Below are positions 57,564 through 64,000 of a stretch of DNA of 64,000 bases, piece by piece. The notes beneath the pieces are model-generated. The model did not search any database. It was not told where the DNA came from and saw only the letters and a program-made list of their open reading frames with translations. Position 1 is the first letter of the stretch; the number at the start of each line of letters is the position of its first letter. The translations under genes and the position numbers were made by a program. Source of the DNA: Procambarus clarkii (Eukaryota; Arthropoda; Malacostraca; Decapoda; Cambaridae); contig NC_091209.1 in assembly GCF_040958095.1 (NCBI RefSeq), positions 6,358,740 through 6,422,739 of the forward strand. Direction: 5' to 3'.

Positions 57564-57655
57564 TATTCCTTATTCTCCAGCAGGACCTGCATGTGCGATC
57601 ATTGAGTATGTAATGTTATCAGCACCTGGTGCAGTGTCCTTACCATAAATAACGA

Positions 57656-58735
57656 TGGTCAGCTTACAGCCTCTGATTCTGCTATTGAGTTCAATAGGTT
57701 CTTCTCTTCCATTGGGTCATCCCTTGCAAATGATATTCCATCTTCCAGTACTGACGTTAAGGACTATCTTACAGGTAACTATCCATAGTCTCTGTACCTA
57801 AAGCCTACTAATTCCACTGACGTCAATGAGATAATCCTTTCTCTTAAAACCAAGTCTAGTGCCCTTGAGGAGATACCAACTTTAATTTACAAAAAAGCTT
57901 CCAGATCTTTAGCCCCTGCTATTGCATTGCTCTTCAACAAGTCACTTGAACTCCAAACCTTTACAGATATTCTAAAAAAAAAAGCGAGAGTAACCCCTGT
58001 CCACAAATGTGGTGATCTCACAGATGTTAACAACTACAGACCTATATCAATCCTGCCAAACTTGTCAAAAATATTCGAAAAACTAATCTACAAGCAGCTT
58101 TACTCTTATCTAGCCAAACGCAATATACTTAGCTCATGTCAATATGGCTTCAGACCTAAAAAAAAAAGCACTGACGATGCACTTATTAGTATGATTAACT
58201 TGATTCATGCAGCTCTTGATAATAATGAGTTCCCTGTTGGGTTATTTGTGGACCTGCATAAGTCCATCTTTGGCTAACTGCCAACAAAGTCACCCTCAAT
58301 ATTGACAAAACTTTCTATATTTTGTTTGGCAATAAATCCTCTAATCAAATAAATCTCAGGACAAGCAATACCCAAATTTGTAACAAAATAGATGGCAAAT
58401 TCCTTGGCGTTCTCATTGACCACAAGCTGAATTTCCAGGGACACATTCTAAATATATAAAAAAAAAAAGTTTCAAAAACTGTTGGCATTCTTTCTAAGAT
58501 CAGATATTATGTACCTCGCCCTGCCCTGGTGACTCTCTATTACTCCCTCATCTATCCTTATCTCAACTACGGTATTTGTGCTTGGGGTTCTACTACCCAA
58601 AATCATTTACGTCCTCTAATTACTCAACACAAAGCTGCTATTAGGACAATATCCAAATCTGGCCCCAGACATCACTCGGTACCCCTACTCAAATCTCTGA
58701 ATATGTGAGAAAAAATAAGTCACTGCACATCCTCT
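57656..58735 (+). mobile_element. CR1-like LINE W, plus copy, 5' part
   Basis: Reading on plus: EFNRFFSSIGSSLANDIPSS, VNEIILSLKTKSSALEEIPT, then the open stretch 57927-58277 with ARVTPVHKCGDLTDVNNYRP, FEKLIYKQLYSYLAKRNILS and FPVGLFVDLHKS. The catalytic FADD region is missing: the sequence jumps near 58270 to NKVTLNIDKTFYILFGNKSS, KFLGVLIDHKLNFQGHIL and YYSLIYPYLNYGICAWGSTT. It ends at LLKSLNM against (TA)n and resumes at 60074. Confidence 0.85.
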
Positions 58736-58741
58736 CATGTG

Positions 58742-58987
<246 letters not shown>

Positions 58988-59026
58988 CAATGTCAGACCA
59001 CGGAGGAAAAATGAAACAGGAAATTT

Positions 59027-59065
59027 CCTTAAGTACTTTCGTATATTAAATACATCTTCAGAAGG
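59027..59065 (-). ncRNA. Hammerhead-like motif, minus arm
   Basis: Exact mirror of the plus-arm motif at 59080-59118 (same sequence on the minus strand). Confidence 0.55.
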
Positions 59066-59079
59066 TGTATTCTGATACA

Positions 59080-59118
59080 CCTTCTGAAGATGTATTTAAT
59101 ATACGAAAGTACTTAAGG
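59080..59118 (+). ncRNA. Hammerhead-like motif, plus arm
   Basis: Helix I CCTT/AAGG; core CTGAAGA (canonical C3 and G8); extra T; helix II GTAT-TTAAT-ATAC; GAA; helix III AGTACT, a six-base palindrome that can pair fully only between two molecules; T at the cleavage position. The very short helix III is the minimal hammerhead form known from retroelements, expected to work best as dimers. Confidence 0.6.
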
Positions 59119-59217
59119 AAATTTCCTGTTTCATTTTTCCTCCGTGGTCTGACATTGTCACATTCTTAATCACGTGTTTATTTTCGTGATATAAACACAT
59201 ATATATATATATATATA

Positions 59218-60635
<1,418 letters not shown>

Positions 60636-61142
60636 GTATTCACCTAGTTGTGCTTGCGGGGGTTGAGCTCTGCTCTTTCGGCCCGCCTCTCAACTGTTAC
60701 TAACTACTATTTTTATCCCCACACACATACACACCCCAGGAAGCAGCCCGTGACAGCTGAATAACTCCCAGGTACCTATTTTACTGCTAGGTAACAGGGG
60801 CATTTCGGTTATCTTGAGAGGATTTCGGGGCTTTAGTGTCCCCGCGGCCCGGTCCTCGACCAGGCTTCCACCCCCAGGAAGCAGCCCGTGACAGCTGACT
60901 AACACCCAGGTACCTATTTTACTGCTAGGTAACAGAGGCATAGGGTGAAAGAAACTCTGCCCACTGTTTCTCGCCGGCGAACGGGATCGAACCCAGGACC
61001 ACAGGATCACAAGTCCAGCGTGCTGTCCGCTCGGCTCCCATCGGTTAAAGAAACTCTGCCCATCGCTTCTCGTCAGCGCCGGGAATCGAACCCGGGGCCA
61101 TAGGATCACGTGTACAGCGTGCTACCCACACAGCCACCGGCG
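60636..61142 (-). mobile_element. SINE family B interrupted by SINE family A
   Basis: Outer element on minus: head at about 61075-61142 (B box GGTTCGATTCCCGG), centre, GTGTGTATGTGTG linker and the LINE-derived tail (60636-60705: CACCTAGTTGTGCTTGCGGG on plus). Inner element at about 60808-61044, a nearly complete family A SINE on minus with AAGATAACC end, head and B box GGTTCGATCCC. TCGGTT flanks the inner copy on both sides (about 60806 and 61039), a likely short target duplication. Confidence 0.85.
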
Positions 61143-61290
61143 CCACATGTTATGTTATGTATGTTATAGTTGTTGCAAACTGTCCATGTACTGGTAAAAA
61201 ACGCAAATGTATTATTGGTTTGATAAACAATAATTTATCCAAGTTTAAAGAAAAGTAGAAGTCAAAACTAGAATGGGTTTTAAATGTGGT
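61143..61290. other. Unique spacer
   Basis: No feature recognised. Confidence 0.5.
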
Positions 61291-61500
61291 TTAAATGTAC
61301 AGATTGTGCAACAATCTGTACGATACTCTGTGACGTCTTGTGCAACACTGTACGATACTGTGACATTTTGTGCAACACTGTACGATACTGGGACGTCTTG
61401 TACAATAATCTGTGACGTCTTGTGCAACAATCTGTACGATACTCTGTGACGTCTCGTGCAACAATCTGTACGATACTCTGTGACGTCTCGTGCAGAGTTG
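61291..61500. repeat. Imperfect tandem repeat, about 34-37 bp, 5-6 copies
   Basis: GTGCAACAATCTGTACGATA then CTCTGTGACGTCTTG recurs with deletions (GCAACACTGTACGATACTGTGAC). Spurious minus frames result. Confidence 0.85.
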
Positions 61501-61962
61501 CCAGCCGAAAGATTGTCAATAACAAGGCTATATGGAACATTAACTTCCCAACCTAGTTGCTCTAAACTACCTATAATGATAACTAACTTTACTTATCTTA
61601 TAATAATGAGAGTCCCAATACTAAATAATTGATTTACAACTTTAATAAAGGTGTTAGTTTGATGAAGAAGTTTTCCTAGATAATACGAGAGAGACTCAGT
61701 GCCGCCCGAACCTCGGGACGATGAGGAGGTGGGTGTTAGTGCTCTCGTCTCTCACCTCACCCACCTACTATACTCCCTGGGTGTGCGCCCTTGTACAGGA
61801 CACGTACAGGTTCAGGGGTTGACGGTGACACTGTGGAGGTAATTATTGGGTGCCGTGATTGACCGTTGTCGCCTGGGGTTGCCAGTTTGAGTGTTGATGC
61901 AGCTGGGAGCTGTGAATCACAGTGTAAGAGCAACGTCATTGAGGGCCATTGTTATGTACTCG
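61501..61962. other. Unique spacer, no gene seen
   Basis: No recognisable element or RNA gene. Confidence 0.5.
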
Positions 61963-62095
61963 CCTAGTTGTGCTTGCAGGGGTTGAGCCTCGGCTCTTTG
62001 GTCCTGTCATTCAACTGGTGTACAGAATCTGGAGCCTATTCGGCTCTATCAAATCTTCATTTGAAACTGTATGTGAAGTCTGTCATAGCAATATC
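61963..62095 (-). mobile_element. AC-tailed LINE, 3' end
   Basis: On minus: the last ORF2 codons (SFK then RFDRAE), TGAATGACAGGACCAAAGAG, GCTCAACCCCTGCAAGCACA, ACTAGGCGAGTACA. First of three copies in the same orientation. Confidence 0.82.
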
Positions 62096-62109
62096 AGTAT
62101 GGAGTCTGT

Positions 62110-63425
62110 GTGTGTTTGTGAGTTCTCACCTATTTGTGCCTGCAGGATCGAGCATTGGCTCTTGGATCCCGCTTTTCTAGCCACCGGTTCTTTACAGTAA
62201 TGACTCCGGTCCCACTTCCCTATCATACCTAGTTTTAAAACTAGTTTTTAATACCTAGTTTTTCGGGCTTGCCCGAAACGCTATGCGTACTAGTGGCTTT
62301 AAGTACTGTATGTACTGCCTCTCTCTCTTTAAATCTAACAGAAAGTTTGTGCTGTAACGCTGCAACTATGTATGTACTGTTCCTAAGTAAATTATTATTA
62401 TTATTATTATTATTTATTATTATAACTATGAGTAGTGATTATTTCCACAATGTGCTCCTTTATTTCACTCCATTTCCCAACTACTATCACACTAATAGAA
62501 AACTTTTTCTACTATCTCTATGACATATCTGATTTTCCAGCTTTCATCCATGCTTCCTGGTCTGTTGGTATTCCGTGTGAACATTTCGTTTATTTCCATT
62601 CTGTCAATCTCCCCTAATTATTTTGTATGCAGCGATCATATCTCTCCACTTCATCCTTTTTATTCTAGTATCGTAAGGCACAGTTCCTTCAGGAGCTCTT
62701 CATACCCCATCCCTCGTAATTCTGGGACGAGTCTCGTCGCAAATTTCTGAACCTTTAACAGTTTCTTTATATGCTTCTTCAGATGGGGACTCCATGATGA
62801 GGCGGCATACTCTAAGACTGGCCTCACGTAGGCAGTGTAAAGCGCCCTAAATGCCTCCTCACTTAGGTTTCTGAATGATGTTCTAACTTTTGCCAGTGTA
62901 GAGTACGCTCCTGTCGATATTCTATTTATATATGTCTCAGGAATTAGATTTGGTGTTACGTCCACTCCCAGGTCTCTTTCTCGAATCATTACAGGTAGGT
63001 AGTTTCCCTTCATTGTGTACTGTCCCTTTGGTTTCCTGTCACCTAGTCCCATTTCCATAACTTTACACTTGCTGTGTTAAATTCCAGTAGCCATTTCTCT
63101 GACCATCTCTGCAGCTTGTTCAAGTCCTCTTAGAGGATCCTACAATCCTCAACTGTTACAACTCTTCTTATTAATTTCGCGTCATTCGCGAACATCGACA
63201 TGTAGGACTCGACTCCTGTAGACATATCGTTCATGTTTAAAAACAGAATTGGTCCCAGCACCGATCCTTGTGGGACTCCACTCGTTACTGTTCGCCAGTC
63301 CGACTTCTCGCCCCTTACCGTAACTCTTTGGCTCCTTCCTGTTAGGTAGTTCCTTATCCATGATAGGGCCTTTCCGCTTACTCTTGCCTGCCTCTCAAGT
63401 TTGAACAGCAGTCTCATGCATGTGC
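62110..63425 (-). mobile_element. AC-tailed LINE, 5'-truncated, with inserted CR1-like tail
   Basis: On minus: FKLERQARVSGKALSWIRNY, GVPQGSVLGPILFLNMNDMS, YMSMFANDAKLIRRVVTVED (FAND for FADD), a frameshift near 63075, RDLGVDVTPNLIPETYINRI, RFATRLVPELRGMGYEELLK, and the tail GAACCGGTGGCTAGAAAAGC to AAATAGGTGAGAACTCAC. Interrupted at about 62256-62415 by a plus-strand CR1-like LINE W tail (GCCCGAAACGCTATGCGTAC, TAGTGGCTTTAAGTACTG) with (ATT)n. Confidence 0.87.
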
Positions 63426-64000
63426 AGTTCTGTGTGTGTGTGTGTGTGTATTTACTACTTGTTTATGTCTGCAGAATATACCTATTAGCTCTTGGACCCC
63501 GCCTTTCTTACCAATCTATTTCTCCTCTATTATGACTACTACATATATTTCTCTCTAACACACACACAGATACCAGGAGGAGTCAGTTTCCACCACATCA
63601 CTGCTTACACTGCTTAATGCATTCCATTTGTTAACTTCTCTGACCCAAAAAGTTCTTTTTCTAATTTCTCTGTGGTTCATTTGGGCACTCAATTTCCACC
63701 TGTGTCCCTTAGTGCGTGTGCCCCATATGTTAAATAAACTGTCTTTATCGACCCAATCAATTCCTCTAAGAATTTTGTATGTGGTGATCATGTTTTCCCT
63801 AAATCTTCTGTCTTCCGGTGATGTGAGGTTTAGTTCCTGTAGTTTCTCTTCATAGCTCATACCCCTCAGCTCGGGTATTAGTTTGGTGACATACATAACT
63901 CTGTACTTTCTTCTATTTAGTCTTGTGCTGGATGAGATACGGACTCCATGCTGGAGCTGCATACTCCCAGATTGGTCTGACATATTCCGTGTATATAAGG
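63426..64000 (-). mobile_element. AC-tailed LINE, 3' part, continues past window edge
   Basis: On minus from the right edge: PIWEYAAPAWSPYLIQHK-like sequence broken by frameshifts, then KLIPELRGMSYEEKLQELNL, RENMITTYKILRGIDWVDKD, GHRWKLSAQMNHREIRKRTF and VREVNKWNALSS, then the tail (AGAAAGGCGGGGTCCAAGAG, ATAAACAAGTAGTAAATAC) and (AC)n at 63430-63448. Confidence 0.85.

Larger units (their letters stand above)
55223..57655 (-). mobile_element. LINE Z: I-type LINE with RNase H, 5'-truncated
   Basis: Minus-strand order: reverse transcriptase (57655-56514), RNase H (56260-55700), zinc-knuckle region (55672-55388), end of coding near 55242, 3' UTR with the expanded minisatellite, poly(A) near 54151. 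It is inserted into LINE X. The endonuclease region is missing. An RNase H after the reverse transcriptase is typical of the I group of LINEs. Confidence 0.9.

Overview
The window looks like gene-poor, repeat-saturated nuclear DNA of a decapod crustacean; a freshwater crayfish or lobster relative is my best guess. The grounds are the mixture of repeats: tRNA-derived SINEs with one shared central domain, AC-tailed and CR1-like LINEs, Penelope-like elements (PLEs) with GIY-YIG domains, arthropod-type TTAGG tracts and very long dinucleotide arrays. I found no host protein-coding gene. The only plausible functional host gene is a tRNA-Gly(TCC) at 23543-23614. Almost all long open frames in the first 30 kb are side effects of tandem repeats. 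Some reported open frames begin at GTG, so their starts carry no meaning.

Layout. 1-29 kb is dominated by about fifteen independent minisatellites with units of 15-45 bp, separated by tRNA-derived SINEs, two copies of a fold-back MITE and old LINE fragments. One array runs into a 500-N gap (28564-29063). 32.3-38.3 kb holds a chain of AC-tailed LINE copies, including one with intact ORF1 (34009-34860) and ORF2 (35109-38015). 38.7-50.1 kb is a mosaic in which nearly every junction is a (TA)n tract: five PLE pieces, a LINE with a C-terminal restriction-like endonuclease, and two mirror-image MITEs carrying TTAGG repeats. 50.7-60.6 kb is nested LINE debris: two CR1-like copies, an RNase H-bearing I-type LINE whose 3' UTR has expanded into a 31-bp minisatellite, and a palindromic PLE end. 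60.6-64 kb holds nested SINEs and three AC-tailed LINE copies head to tail.

How the parts work together. Two retrotransposition niches can be read. AC-tailed LINEs end in (AC)n, land next to (AC)n, and share their 3' tail with two SINE types that they probably mobilise. PLEs and the restriction-like-endonuclease LINE sit inside (TA)n. The PLE 3' regions contain hammerhead-ribozyme folds in which the C3-G8 core pair is replaced by U3-A8. Several PLE insertions are fold-backs with both 3' ends pointing outward into (TA)n. Because (TA)n is self-complementary, I infer that both sides of a cut can prime reverse transcription. One inverted segment starts exactly at the predicted hammerhead cleavage site. 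This combination of ribozyme-processed PLE RNA and two-sided priming at a palindromic microsatellite is the most interesting system in the window. The main caution is assembly error at long (TA)n tracts.
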